A stretch of 64,000 bases of DNA from Levilactobacillus angrenensis (lineage in GTDB: Bacteria > Bacillota > Bacilli > Lactobacillales > Lactobacillaceae): the NCBI RefSeq assembly GCF_003946085.1, contig NZ_RHOB01000010.1:1-64000 (forward strand), read 5' to 3'. Below are positions 17,615 to 25,867 of the stretch, one piece after another. A program made the position numbers and the translations under genes. Positions within the stretch are counted from its first letter, which is position 1. The number at the start of each line of letters is the position of its first letter. Below the pieces are notes generated by a model. It saw only the letters and a program-made list of their open reading frames with translations, had not been told where the DNA came from and made no database searches.

Positions 17615-17968
17615 ATGGAAAATGTTTTCAAACAACAACTCGTTAAGCTACGACAGCAAAATTTATCACAAGAACAGTTGGCCCACGAGCTCTTTGTCTC
17701 GCGGCAATCTATTTCAAAGTGGGAGCAGGGTGAAACCGCGCCTGATTTGGATACTGTCGTCAAGTTGGCCAATCTCCTGCAGGTCGATCTCAACGAATTG
17801 GTCGGTGGGCAGCCCGCCGCAGATGATTCGCAACCCGCCAAGTCGCGTAGCGTGTTACCGGAAGGCCAGCGCCCCATGAATGGCTGGGAGTTCTTTTCTA
17901 AAAATTGGTGGATGATCTTTCCACTACTGGCTGCTTTGGCATGGGTAGTGGCCATGTTTCAACATTAA
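17615..17968 (+). CDS. XRE-family regulator with a C-terminal membrane segment
   Basis: A 117-residue protein. Residues 1-60 form a helix-turn-helix of the Cro/CI type (LSQEQLAHELFVSRQSISKWEQGETAP). A polar linker follows, then one hydrophobic segment near the C-terminus (WWMIFPLLAALAWVVAMF). Membrane-tethered XRE regulators of this shape are frequent in Firmicutes. I chose ATG 17615 because AAGGGGG lies 9 nt upstream; the in-frame ATG at 17606 abuts that site. It stands alone in a decayed region, so its target is unclear. Confidence 0.8.
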   Translation: MENVFKQQLVKLRQQNLSQEQLAHELFVSRQSISKWEQGETAPDLDTVVKLANLLQVDLNELVGGQPAADDSQPAKSRSVLPEGQRPMNGWEFFSKNWWMIFPLLAALAWVVAMFQH

Positions 17969-18038
17969 ATTTAATTATGATGCGATAGATTTTAAGTTGT
18001 CCGCTACAAGAAGATGAAATGTTAAAGGAGCAATACGT

Positions 18039-18173
18039 ATGCCAACTAATGGAGAAGTTTGTCGGGAATTGAAGAAAACAGAGGTTGGACTCTCGTTACC
18101 AGATACAGAAGGGCACCGGCGAATGCTGCATTTGTCAGATTGTGGGTCGATTGTTTCTTTTAACCTTCAGTAA
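18039..18173 (+). pseudogene. 44-codon fragment resembling the start of a peroxiredoxin
   Basis: A short frame with a good site (AAAGGAG, 9 nt before the ATG). The phrase LSLPDTEGHRRMLHLSD resembles the N-terminal LPDTEG-x-x-x-x-LSD of BCP/AhpC-type peroxiredoxins, but the frame stops before any catalytic cysteine region. The last bases, CTTTTAACCTTCAG, resemble an end of the MITE family, suggesting truncation by an insertion that later decayed. It might be translated, but it cannot be a working peroxiredoxin. Confidence 0.4.
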
Positions 18174-18183
18174 GGAAACTAAT

Positions 18184-18216
18184 AAAGGAGTTGTGACCGC
18201 GGCCACGACTCCTTTT
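18184..18216. terminator. Bidirectional terminator between convergent genes
   Basis: AAAGGAGTTGTG / CCACGACTCCTTTT hairpin with A and T runs on both sides. It serves the fragment at 18039 and the minus-strand pair at 18225-18928. Confidence 0.75.
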
Positions 18217-18224
18217 AACTTAAC

Positions 18225-18374
18225 TTATTTTTGAAATAACTGTTCGCCAGCGCCAATGACCATGCCGATGGCCATGCCCCACATGGCGAGCATATCCTGA
18301 TGGGTGGCGACGAGAATCAAGACCACCGCGTAGTACAGGGTGGCGACTGCCGCTTTTGCCCGGCGCCGCGACAT
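18225..18374 (-). CDS. 49-residue membrane peptide coupled to the EF-hand-like gene
   Basis: The minus-strand frame begins with ATG overlapping the upstream gene's stop as TAATG, so it is probably translated by re-initiation. The product starts MSRRRAKAAVATLYY, has a basic N-terminus, then one long or two short hydrophobic segments (VVLILVAT, MLAMWGMAIGMVIGAG), and ends EQLFQK. No family is recognised. The exact stop-start overlap and the terminator just beyond its stop support a real gene. Confidence 0.6.
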   Translation of the reverse strand: MSRRRAKAAVATLYYAVVLILVATHQDMLAMWGMAIGMVIGAGEQLFQK

Positions 18375-18928
18375 TAGAGCGCCACAATCTTGCCGACCGC
18401 GATTGGCAAGGTGACGTGCGTAGAGTAATGGCCGACCGCGCCTTCAACCGTGTCTGGCAAGGTGACATCGTCGGTGACCCCGTGAATGTAGATGACCCGC
18501 TTGTCGAGTTCGAGCTCGCTATCGTTGAAGGTTTCCTTGAACTTCTTGTCCAAAGCAGCTAGTGGCACGACCTTGGTGTAGGCGAAGTAGCCGTTGGCGT
18601 CAGCGACGGGGTATTCGTCGTTGGGAATGTCCATTTCGTGCGGCGCGTCATTGAAGGGCACCATGGTGGTCCCAGACACGGCACCGGTTTCGGGGAGGTC
18701 CACGAAGCCATCGTGGTTCACGTCCTGGGCGCTGGTCGCGATTTCAGCAGCTTTGCCATCTGGAAATCCGTGGAAATGTTCCCAGTGTTGTAAGTTGGCT
18801 GGGGTGTCAAACATTTCGATGTTGATGGTCAGGCTGTCGCCGTTGATGGTGAACAGCGCGGTCCCATGAGCAGCGGTCCCAATTGCCTGTTCGTTAAGTG
18901 GCACGATGTTTGCTTGATAGATTTTCAT
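18374..18928 (-). CDS. Uncharacterised protein with an EF-hand-like calcium loop
   Basis: A 184-residue protein starting MKIYQANIVPLNEQ behind a strong GGAGG site. There is no signal peptide. The segment HWEHFHGFPDGK recalls metal-binding His clusters. DVNHDGFVDLPE has every ligand position of a 12-residue EF-hand loop (D-x-N-x-D-G-x-x-D-x-x-E). The fold may resemble beta-rich CHRD or Cu/Zn-SOD-like domains; that is a guess. It is divergent from the FLP/FNR regulator and has an FNR box near -42 of its likely promoter, so anaerobic or redox control is probable. It is co-transcribed with the 49-residue membrane peptide. Confidence 0.7.
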   Translation of the reverse strand: MKIYQANIVPLNEQAIGTAAHGTALFTINGDSLTINIEMFDTPANLQHWEHFHGFPDGKAAEIATSAQDVNHDGFVDLPETGAVSGTTMVPFNDAPHEMDIPNDEYPVADANGYFAYTKVVPLAALDKKFKETFNDSELELDKRVIYIHGVTDDVTLPDTVEGAVGHYSTHVTLPIAVGKIVAL

Positions 18929-18958
18929 AAGAAAAAACCTCCTCGAATTGATAGACTT

Positions 18959-19001
18959 AGTGTACAATGATTTTAGCAAATAAAAATTGATAATTATCAA
19001 G
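18959..19001 (-). promoter_or_regulatory. FNR-type box and -10 in the divergent intergenic region
   Basis: TTGATAATTATCAA (18988-19001) is the same 14-mer as at 4672. On the minus strand TACACT occupies 18964-18959, which puts the box at about -42 from the predicted start of the EF-hand-like gene. The regulator gene begins 25 bp from the box on the other side, so it could also be autoregulated. Confidence 0.6.
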
Positions 19002-19025
19002 AAATGATGAAAGAAGGAAAAAAAG

Positions 19026-19670
19026 ATGACGCATTCGCCATTTAAATGTGTGCAAGGGGCCCCAATCTTCAAGGGCCTGAACGACGCGGCCATTGCCGAG
19101 CTGGTCAAAATTTCCGTGCACCAACAGGCCGTCAAGAAGGGCACGGTGCTGTATGACCCGACGACCCAGCTGGACCGGATGATGATCGTGGATTCCGGGC
19201 GGGTCAAGGTCTACCAGCTCAATGAAAATGGCAAGGAGAAGGTCCTGTACATGTTGCGCAGCGGGGCCATCGACAGTGAGGCGGCGCTCTTTGCCAAACG
19301 CAAGCACTACAACTATGCCGAGGCCGTCGAGGATACCAAGATCTGCTCGATTGGTCGCGCGGACTTCCAGGCGTTGTTGCGGCGCGAACCAGAAGTAGCC
19401 TTCAACCTCTTAAATATCTTAGGTGACCGTCTGACCGAGTTGGAGTCCGTCAGCGCGTTGACGGGCAACCTGAAGTCCAAGAACCGCGTCTTGGCCTACC
19501 TTCAGCAGATTGGCCAGGAAAAGCAGACGACCGAATTTGACCTGCCAGTCAAGAAAAAAGAACTGGCCAGTTTCTTGGGCATCACGCCCGAAACGCTGAG
19601 CCGGCAACTCAGCCAGCTGGTCAGTGACGGTCTGTTGGCCATCGCTGGCAAGCACATCACTCTGCTGTGA
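19026..19670 (+). CDS. FNR-like (FLP-type) transcription regulator
   Basis: A 214-residue CRP/FNR-family protein with an N-terminal cyclic-nucleotide-fold domain (residues of about 15-130) and a C-terminal winged helix whose recognition helix reads ITPETLSRQLSQL. The E-x-x-S-R pattern is the one by which FNR reads TTGAT half-sites. It lacks the Cys cluster that binds an iron-sulphur cluster in E. coli FNR. It has instead Cys8 and Cys107, spaced like the two cysteines that form the redox-sensing disulphide in Lactobacillus casei FLP. It probably senses oxidants by thiols and controls the TTGAT-N4-ATCAA sites found nearby. Confidence 0.85.
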   Translation: MTHSPFKCVQGAPIFKGLNDAAIAELVKISVHQQAVKKGTVLYDPTTQLDRMMIVDSGRVKVYQLNENGKEKVLYMLRSGAIDSEAALFAKRKHYNYAEAVEDTKICSIGRADFQALLRREPEVAFNLLNILGDRLTELESVSALTGNLKSKNRVLAYLQQIGQEKQTTEFDLPVKKKELASFLGITPETLSRQLSQLVSDGLLAIAGKHITLL

Positions 19671-19676
19671 AAAAGT

Positions 19677-19692
19677 TTGTGAAATTTCACAA
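19677..19692. repeat. Perfect 16-bp palindrome after the FLP gene
   Basis: TTGTGAAATTTCACAA begins 6 nt after the stop. It could be a CRP-family operator with a 4-nt spacer or a weak terminator; there is no T run after it. Confidence 0.5.
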
Positions 19693-19746
19693 GCTCATCA
19701 TAGCACGCTTTCATGTTGGCCTTAATCAATTAGCTCAACTTTTCAT

Positions 19747-19760
19747 CTTTCAACCTTCAG
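19747..19760. repeat. Solitary MITE end
   Basis: CTTTCAACCTTCAG is identical to the right end of copy R8, but no body of the element adjoins it. It is a relic of an excised or decayed copy. Confidence 0.55.
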
Positions 19761-19975
19761 TTCCTTACGGTAAATTTCTCATGGGTTGCGGTAGGATGCT
19801 TAGACTATAAGTCCGTACCGTTTTCCAATCGGCTAGAACATATTAATTAGTTAGTTCGGTATATCTAACGATGCTTAAGATTAGTGTAGCCAACGGATTT
19901 GTCGGGAACACCCCCTCAGTACGTTTGGGCGCTCCGTGAAGAAACCAGGGCGCGCTAGATCGTTCAACTAATAGA

Positions 19976-20110
19976 CTAAAGGTTGAAATTAGCATTAACG
20001 CAGCAGCTCCCGGAACGACAGTGTTTTGTCCACTAAAATTAGTGAAACCAGAAGCCTGCGTCAGCCAGAGATTCCGCCTGCTCTGGAGAACATCTCCAGC
20101 CTGAGGAGTG
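19976..20110 (+). repeat. MITE-like repeat copy R3 (left part only)
   Basis: Starts CTAAAGGTTGAAAT and runs through GTTTTGTCCACTAAAATTAG, GCCTGCGTCAGCCAGAG and CCTCCAGCCTGAG-like blocks. It is then cut off and followed about 20 bp later by repeat family B. The gap 19693-20312 between genes is otherwise empty. Confidence 0.75.
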
Positions 20111-20129
20111 GATTTAGCGCAATACAAAG

Positions 20130-20225
20130 GGTCTGGGACAAAACATCCTAGACCCCTTTTGCGACAACTTTAAATGGCCGAAACGTGCGCCAAAAGGCAG
20201 CCGGTTCCGCTTAAAACTGATAACC
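20130..20225 (-). repeat. Repeat family B, copy 1, with a terminator hairpin
   Basis: About 95 bp nearly identical to the reverse complement of 43128-43229. It contains the hairpin GGGTCTGGGACA / TCCTAGACCC and the block GGCCGAAACGTGCGCC. Just beyond, CTGATAACC and GGTTATCAG (20218-20260) form a longer inverted repeat. It lies downstream of the minus-strand gene ending at 20313 and may serve as its terminator. Confidence 0.7.
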
Positions 20226-20312
20226 AAACAATCCAAGCCCGGGATTATTCGGTTATCAGCCTTAATGCTCGCCGGCTAACCGCCTTTTGTCCACTCTCTT
20301 TATATTGCTAGA

Positions 20313-22016
20313 TCATTTAACATTGATAATCAGGCGCTTATTCGCCGAGACGTACCGGCCGTTGGGCAACTGATACCGCGTGGTCAGCTTGTGCTTGACC
20401 AGCTTGGTGACGCGGATGACTTGGTTCTTGCGGTAGTGGTGCTTCTTGCCGGTCAGAGCCGCGGTGCGGTAGCTATTCAGGCCACGCAAGACCTTGATCT
20501 TTTTCGCGGGGGCGTGGTAGTAGGCGTTGCCAATCAAGGCCGCATTGGCCGTAATGTAGCCGGTTTGACCATTGGTCTTAGCACCAGGTGTGATGTCTTT
20601 CACATGATATCGTAAAGCACCAGATTTGGCATAGGCGACCCCGAGGATCTGAAACATCGGCCGCTGTGTCCGGGACGTTTGCGTGTACCAGTGGAGCCGC
20701 TGCTTAGCGGAAAAGGTTGGCGACTGGTAGAGGCCAATCTTATGAGTAGCAGTGATGATTTTGGCAGGCGCCTTGGCATGGTCAGCTGCTGGTTTGGCCG
20801 TCGGTTTGGGCGTAGTGGACTCGGCTGTGGCAGCTGACGCATTGGTCGTCTGACTACCAGAATTGTTAGCAGTTACCGTGTTCAGTGGCAGCGTATAGTT
20901 TTGCGTGAAAATCGCGTGGTCGCCACTATCATTTCGATCCAGTGACTGTGTGATAATCTGAAAAGAGAGGTCTTTGGTGGTTAACGGGACATGGGTCACC
21001 GTCAAGTTGTCATAGTCAGCTGGTGGACTAGCAACAGCACCCGTGTCGATGAACGACTGAAAATCGGTTTTTGATAAAAGCGCATTTAGATAGCCCGATT
21101 GACTGTCAAGGGTATTGAATAGGCTGAAATCCACTTTATCATCAGCGGTCATTTTCATCTGGTTGGGATTAGTGTTGGCGTTGAGGATGCTATGGAATTC
21201 GTTGGTGATGACCCCTAGTGCATCGAATTGATCGTGGTCAATTAGTGACTGACTAACGGTTGGGGAAAAATTGATTAAGACGATATTTTCAAAATCGGTT
21301 GAAGAATTTGGGAATGCGGTTGAGTAGTCTTCAAAACCAGCCAGTGGTAATTTGACCGTGGTGCCGGTGCGTTTTACCGTAGGCAGCTGCAGAGAAGCCG
21401 ACGTCTGCTGGAACGGTGCATTCAGCACGGAAATGGGACTGGTTTCGCCTAAGTCGCGCTTGTACTGTACCCAAGCGGAGAAGTCGCTGATTTGATTGTC
21501 GTAGAGATTCAAGTAGCCAACCGATGTGGGGTGATCGCGAGAGACGGTTAAGATGCTAGACAAGTCATCATTCGTGAGTTGGTCGTTGAGCAGGGAGATG
21601 CGCCCCAGCGAGCTGTCCCGATTCTCCAGGAGGTCCTGCATGACTGATTGTAAATTCGTGCCGGATAAATTGGTCTGGTTTTCTAAGGTGAGTCCTCCCA
21701 GAACAGGCGCAACCCGCGCGAGTGGGGCGTAGTCGGTGAGCGGTTGATCAACGTCCAAGTAAACCCCTTTGAGATCAGCGAGCGTCGTGTCATCGGTTAG
21801 AGACGTTTTGCCAGTGAGTTTATCTTCCCAAATTTTTGCCAGTGCTGACCGGACGATTTGCGTATTCTTATCGGACGAATTGCTGGGAAACAGCTGGCCG
21901 ATGGTTTGGTTTAAATCAACTGAATCTGCGCGGGCAGTGAGTGCGGCTTGACCACACCAGAGTGAAAAGATTAATGTACATAACAGAACGAAAAATTTTA
22001 AGTACTTGTTTCTCAT
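20313..22016 (-). CDS. Secreted leucine-rich surface protein with DUF5776-type wall domain
   Basis: A 567-residue exported protein. The signal peptide ends near LTARA. Residues of about 60-220 contain leucine-rich-like units (TLADLKGVYLDV, YLNLYDNQISDFSAWVQY). A beta-rich middle and a Ser/Thr/Ala/Pro linker follow. The C-terminal 70 residues, with VLRGLNSYRT, NQVIRVTKLVKH and TRYQLPNGRYVSANKRLI, match the DUF5776 domain typical of lactobacillus surface proteins. ATG 22016 follows GGAGGGGAG, so it is preferred to the upstream in-frame start. It is a single gene, probably attached non-covalently to the wall and mediating adhesion or wall contact. Confidence 0.8.
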   Translation of the reverse strand: MRNKYLKFFVLLCTLIFSLWCGQAALTARADSVDLNQTIGQLFPSNSSDKNTQIVRSALAKIWEDKLTGKTSLTDDTTLADLKGVYLDVDQPLTDYAPLARVAPVLGGLTLENQTNLSGTNLQSVMQDLLENRDSSLGRISLLNDQLTNDDLSSILTVSRDHPTSVGYLNLYDNQISDFSAWVQYKRDLGETSPISVLNAPFQQTSASLQLPTVKRTGTTVKLPLAGFEDYSTAFPNSSTDFENIVLINFSPTVSQSLIDHDQFDALGVITNEFHSILNANTNPNQMKMTADDKVDFSLFNTLDSQSGYLNALLSKTDFQSFIDTGAVASPPADYDNLTVTHVPLTTKDLSFQIITQSLDRNDSGDHAIFTQNYTLPLNTVTANNSGSQTTNASAATAESTTPKPTAKPAADHAKAPAKIITATHKIGLYQSPTFSAKQRLHWYTQTSRTQRPMFQILGVAYAKSGALRYHVKDITPGAKTNGQTGYITANAALIGNAYYHAPAKKIKVLRGLNSYRTAALTGKKHHYRKNQVIRVTKLVKHKLTTRYQLPNGRYVSANKRLIINVK

Positions 22017-22152
22017 CAGATACAACTCCCCTCCATAGTTTTGTCGCCTCAATTATAGTGGGTCTTCAGTGATTTTGTTAGCATTTAGTGTTAGTTAAAG
22101 CAATTAACATGCCTTACTGGAGGGTGAGCAAAAAAGGGCTAGCCATCAACGA

Positions 22153-23481
22153 CTAACCCCGTGGTTCATGTAAAATATTTCCCAGTGAAATTCCTAATGA
22201 AGCCAGCGTTAACGGCCAGCTCAACGTGCAGGTGTACAGCCAAAAGTGGGTGGCATCGCTGGGTTTGAAGAAGGACAAAATCGACAGGCCAGCGCTGGCA
22301 CTAACGGCGATAATTAAACCGAACATGACCAGTTGGCACAGTAGGCCGCCGTAAGTGGAGAAGCGGTATTTGTGAATGATGGCCGTGTCGTGGTCGATGT
22401 CGGGGGCACCATACAGCGTGGCGTTGATGGTCGGATTGTCGTAGCCGATGTAAAGCGTCACCAGCAACAGCCCCAGCACGTAGCTGTATTTCCACGGTAT
22501 CAAGAGCAAGACGTGACCCGCCAGTAGACTCAGCTGACTGAGACGCAGTGCCCGGGTGGCGTCACCGTGGGCCAGTTTACCAAAGACCAGGTAGCCGCCT
22601 TCAAAGCCGATGAGGTACAGCGCAAATACCACGTACATCCCCGCCGTCCCAAAGTAAAAGTAGGCGAAGAAACCGTTGAACAGTAGCACTAAGCTCATCA
22701 AGAAGCCCCGGTTCAGCAAGCGGACCTTGTAGTTGGGTAGGACGTGGCGGTCGTTGTACAGTTCAATGGCAAAGACTACTAGGGCCACGCCAATCGTCGC
22801 CAGCAATAGCCAATTGGGCCAATTCAACTGCGTCTTACGCAGCGTGGTCAACACGGCGATGGCCGCAAAGCCCACCAGCGACAGGACCCACCGCCAACCT
22901 TGGTGCAGACCGTGGGGCTGGGCGGGGCGTTGCTGGTAAAAGTCGTTGGCAAAATTTTCCAACAACAGGCCACCAGGCAACGCGGCAAGATACAGCGCTG
23001 CCAGCACGCTAAACGTCAGCGTGTAGCTCCAGCCGGCCACCAGATCCACGGCCAGCATGACGCCCAGCCCCAGGAAAATGACCCAGTACAGGCGTTTCAT
23101 TTTAAAATCCGTCAGCTGAGACAGGTGTAGCTTGACTGTCAAAAAGTAGGGCCAAATCGTGGCGGCGCTGTAGCCCCACAGTAGACTGCCGACGATGAGC
23201 CAGCCCACCGCATGGGTCATCGCAAACGTCAGACTACCCACGGCGCCCAACACTAGGCAAGCAATCAGGTAAGTGGTCGAGCGCAGGTGCAGGCGTTTGG
23301 TGTAAAAGATGCTGGCCGCCCGCGAAATGTAGAAGGCCACCAGGGCAATCAGGTACGTCTCGCTTTGGGTCTGTTGGTACTTCAGGAGCATTAAAATGTA
23401 AGGCAACATCAGGCCGATGTTCGCCAGAAAGTTTAGGGTACCGATTGAAAAGTCGATACCAGCTTGGCGGAGTCTTGGCAC
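22153..23481 (-). CDS. MFS-like transporter of unknown substrate
   Basis: A 442-residue integral membrane protein with about 12 hydrophobic segments, beginning MPRLRQAGIDFSIGTLNF. Charged loops occur after segments 2 (YTKRLHLRS) and 6. The usual motif A is poorly kept, so it belongs to a divergent branch. No neighbouring gene points to a substrate. A hairpin GGGGTTAG / CTAGCCC with six T (22128-22162, minus direction) overlaps its stop and probably terminates it. Confidence 0.65.
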   Translation of the reverse strand: MPRLRQAGIDFSIGTLNFLANIGLMLPYILMLLKYQQTQSETYLIALVAFYISRAASIFYTKRLHLRSTTYLIACLVLGAVGSLTFAMTHAVGWLIVGSLLWGYSAATIWPYFLTVKLHLSQLTDFKMKRLYWVIFLGLGVMLAVDLVAGWSYTLTFSVLAALYLAALPGGLLLENFANDFYQQRPAQPHGLHQGWRWVLSLVGFAAIAVLTTLRKTQLNWPNWLLLATIGVALVVFAIELYNDRHVLPNYKVRLLNRGFLMSLVLLFNGFFAYFYFGTAGMYVVFALYLIGFEGGYLVFGKLAHGDATRALRLSQLSLLAGHVLLLIPWKYSYVLGLLLVTLYIGYDNPTINATLYGAPDIDHDTAIIHKYRFSTYGGLLCQLVMFGLIIAVSASAGLSILSFFKPSDATHFWLYTCTLSWPLTLASLGISLGNILHEPRG

Positions 23482-23527
23482 GCAATCATCTCCTTAATGG
23501 TTTTTTGAAATTGGATTATATGCTTAC

Positions 23528-24029
23528 CTGAAAGTTGAAAGTCGCATTTATGTGGTAATTCCCGGAACGTTCTGTCCACCAAAACTTGTAAAAACAGGGC
23601 CTGCGTCAGCCAGGATTCCGCCTGCTCTGGGGAACACCTCCAGCCTGAGGAGCGGGCTTCCGGTTCGCTTTGAAGCCTGACAAAATCAGCCAGTCTCCAA
23701 AGTCGTCCCACGCTGTAGGCTGAGACAAAACCTCAGCCAACACCGTCGACACAGCTGGCTCCACCCTGGCTGCCTCCGGCGAAGAGTGGCGATTATCAGC
23801 AATACTGTGTTAGTCAGAGACTAGTTGCGAAATCAACTGCTAAATGGGGCTAAGTCAACCATTACTAGCACGCACACTTGTAGCCGAGAGTCCGCCCACC
23901 GCGTTCCAACCCATATTTGGCGGACGGTAGGCGGCCAGTCCTCACTAGGATGCTGTGAACGACTAATTTTTACGCCATGAGGCACGTGGTGACAATGTTT
24001 CTAGCTGATTTTCATCTGTCAACCTTTAG
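23528..24029 (+). repeat. MITE-like repeat copy R4 (complete ends, internal deletion)
   Basis: Left end CTGAAAGTTGAAAG, right end CTGTCAACCTTTAG. All family blocks are present in order except a segment of about 130 bp between two CCGCC sequences that copy R8 retains. The flanks TGCTTAC and TTCTTTT do not show a clear target duplication. It occupies the gap between the MFS gene and opuC. Confidence 0.85.
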
Positions 24030-24049
24030 TTCTTTTACATAGTATAGCA

Positions 24050-24180
24050 TTAATTCCCTGGCTGGCCGGTGATAACCACTGCTTGAGTGTGTGCCATTGA
24101 GACTAAGTTGGAGACACGGGTTGCCGGCGCCCTCAGCGTGCCAACTCATCTCTAGCGAACGGTAAGGCGGCCAGCATTTC
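24050..24180 (+). repeat. Diverged right-end relic of the MITE family
   Basis: The segment ending CTAGCGAACGGTAAGGCGGCCAGCA matches the right-end block of R2 but has no left end. It is an older relic beside R4. Confidence 0.4.
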
Positions 24181-24192
24181 AGGACCAACAAC

Positions 24193-24243
24193 TAAAAACC
24201 GCCAGTCACGCAAGCGAGGAGCAAACGTGACTGGCGGTTTTAC
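24193..24243. terminator. Terminator of the opuC operon
   Basis: AAAACCGCCAGTCACG / CGTGACTGGCGGTTTT hairpin of 16 bp with A and T runs, just beyond the opuCD stop. It could work in both directions. Confidence 0.9.
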
Positions 24244-24262
24244 TTAATTTAAGGTAGGACTG

Positions 24263-24925
24263 TTACTTTTCCGAAGACGTCTTTGGCGTCAGACGTTTTT
24301 CGATGAAGGACAGGACCAAATCGGTGATGATCGCCATCAACGCGGTTGGCAACGCCCCGGCGAGGATGATAGCCCCACCGTCCGTGGCGTTGGTCCCACG
24401 CACGATGATGTCACCCAAACCACCAGAACCGATGAACGACCCAATGACGGTGATCCCAATCCCGATCACGAGGGCGTTACGGATACCGGCAATAATCACG
24501 GATAACGAGAGGGGAACCCGAATCGTCATCATGATTTGAAACCGGGTCATCCCCATCCCTTTACCAGCGTCCAGCACGTCGCTATCGACGCTAAGCATGC
24601 CAGTGTAGGTGTTTTTGATGATGGGTAGCAGTGAGTACAAGAAGACGGTCACGATGACCGTGGTTTGCCCCAGCCCTAAGCCTAACATCAGAATCGACAA
24701 CATCGCCAGTGACGGAATCGTTTGGATCACGTTGGCAATCCCGATGATCACGGGTGACAGCCGCCGGTACTGCGAAATCCAGATGCCCAGCGGAATGCCG
24801 ACGATGGCGCCCAACAAGACCCCATAGATGGAGACCAGGAATGTTTGATTGAACTGACTCAAGACGTACATCCCGTTATGACTAAAGTAATAAACGAGCT
24901 GACTCAATAGGCCCATGTCTTTCAT
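24263..24925 (-). CDS. opuCD: Glycine betaine/carnitine/choline ABC permease
   Basis: A 220-residue inner-membrane permease of the quaternary-amine ABC importer OpuC, with five to six membrane segments. The cytoplasmic coupling motif appears as DAGKGMGMTRFQIMMTIRVPL. It is the last gene of a four-gene minus-strand operon and overlaps the binding-protein gene by one base (ATG within the TAATG junction). It imports compatible solutes under osmotic stress together with opuCA, opuCB and opuCC. Confidence 0.9.
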   Translation of the reverse strand: MKDMGLLSQLVYYFSHNGMYVLSQFNQTFLVSIYGVLLGAIVGIPLGIWISQYRRLSPVIIGIANVIQTIPSLAMLSILMLGLGLGQTTVIVTVFLYSLLPIIKNTYTGMLSVDSDVLDAGKGMGMTRFQIMMTIRVPLSLSVIIAGIRNALVIGIGITVIGSFIGSGGLGDIIVRGTNATDGGAIILAGALPTALMAIITDLVLSFIEKRLTPKTSSEK

Positions 24926-25857
24926 TACTGGTTCCCCCCTTCAAAGTAGTGGTTTTTCTTCAGGAAATTGTTGGCGACCGTCTGGGGTTCTTCCAGTTGG
25001 TCATCGACTTGGTAGTTCAACTCCTGCATGGTCCGCAGTGAGATCTTGCCAACCAAGCGATTCAAGACACTTCGGAGTTGCGGATGCTCTTTTAAGATGG
25101 CGTCCGTGGCGACCGCGCTCCCATCATAAGGTGGGAAGAAGTTCTTGTCGTCTTTCAACAGTTTCAAATTGTAACTGGCGACCCGGCCGTCGGTGGAGTA
25201 GCCCAGGATGGCATCCATCTTGTCAGCGGACAGGGCGTCATATAACAACCCGGTTTGCATCGGCAGAACCGTGCCAAAGCTGTAGCCATAAGTTTTCTGA
25301 AAGGCCGGATACCCGTCGCCTTGACGGTTTTGCCAAATTTGGTCGATACCGACTTTCATCTTCGGTGCCAGCTTCTTCAAGTCACTCACCGTTTTGAGAT
25401 GGTGCTTCTTGGCGAAGGCTGGCTTGACCATCCACGCGTACGTATCCGCGAAGCCGTAAGATTTGAAATAGGTCATTTGGTAACGTTTCTGAAATTCATT
25501 GACGACGATCTTGTTGACCTTGGCAGGATCCCGTTGGAATTTTTCATTTAAAATCGTGGTCAAATCCGTCCCGTTGAACCGGATGGAGGAGATGTCCGCC
25601 TGGTTGTTTTTCAGGGCGTTGAAGCTCACGTTCCCGGAACCCAAGTTGTTGATGATGGTGGTCTGTAAGTTCGTATAGTGACCAATCATTCCGGCGATGA
25701 CGTAAGCCATGATTTGTTGCTCAGTCGTGTTCTGTGACGCGATGCGCACGGTGTTGTTGCCCGATCCGGCCAGTCCCGGTAGTGCACAGCCGCCCAAGGG
25801 CAGGAGTACGACCGCGACCAAGAAGCCGGCGAGCCATTTACGTAACTTTTTTAGCAT
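24925..25857 (-). CDS. opuCC: Substrate-binding lipoprotein of the OpuC transporter
   Basis: A 310-residue lipoprotein with a signal ending in the lipobox LGGCA (Cys near residue 28), followed by a type II periplasmic-binding fold of the OpuAC family. Typical segments are ASQNTTEQQIMAYV near the mature N-terminus and GYSTDGRVASYNLKLLKDDKNFFPPY near the C-terminus. Trp and Tyr residues expected to form the cage for a quaternary ammonium group are present. It lies between the two permease genes, as in other opuC operons, and delivers glycine betaine, carnitine or choline to the membrane complex. Confidence 0.9.
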   Translation of the reverse strand: MLKKLRKWLAGFLVAVVLLPLGGCALPGLAGSGNNTVRIASQNTTEQQIMAYVIAGMIGHYTNLQTTIINNLGSGNVSFNALKNNQADISSIRFNGTDLTTILNEKFQRDPAKVNKIVVNEFQKRYQMTYFKSYGFADTYAWMVKPAFAKKHHLKTVSDLKKLAPKMKVGIDQIWQNRQGDGYPAFQKTYGYSFGTVLPMQTGLLYDALSADKMDAILGYSTDGRVASYNLKLLKDDKNFFPPYDGSAVATDAILKEHPQLRSVLNRLVGKISLRTMQELNYQVDDQLEEPQTVANNFLKKNHYFEGGNQ

Positions 25858-25867
25858 AGCGGGCCTC

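Noticed and set aside
19677-19692. TTGTGAAATTTCACAA as a Rex box
   Set aside because: Rex boxes need 18 bp (four bases between TTGTGAA and TTCACAA); here the spacing is two bases shorter and it lies after the stop codon.
23433-23711. Minus-strand frame over the left part of R4
   Set aside because: Overlaps the MFS gene start and repeat DNA; no ribosome site.
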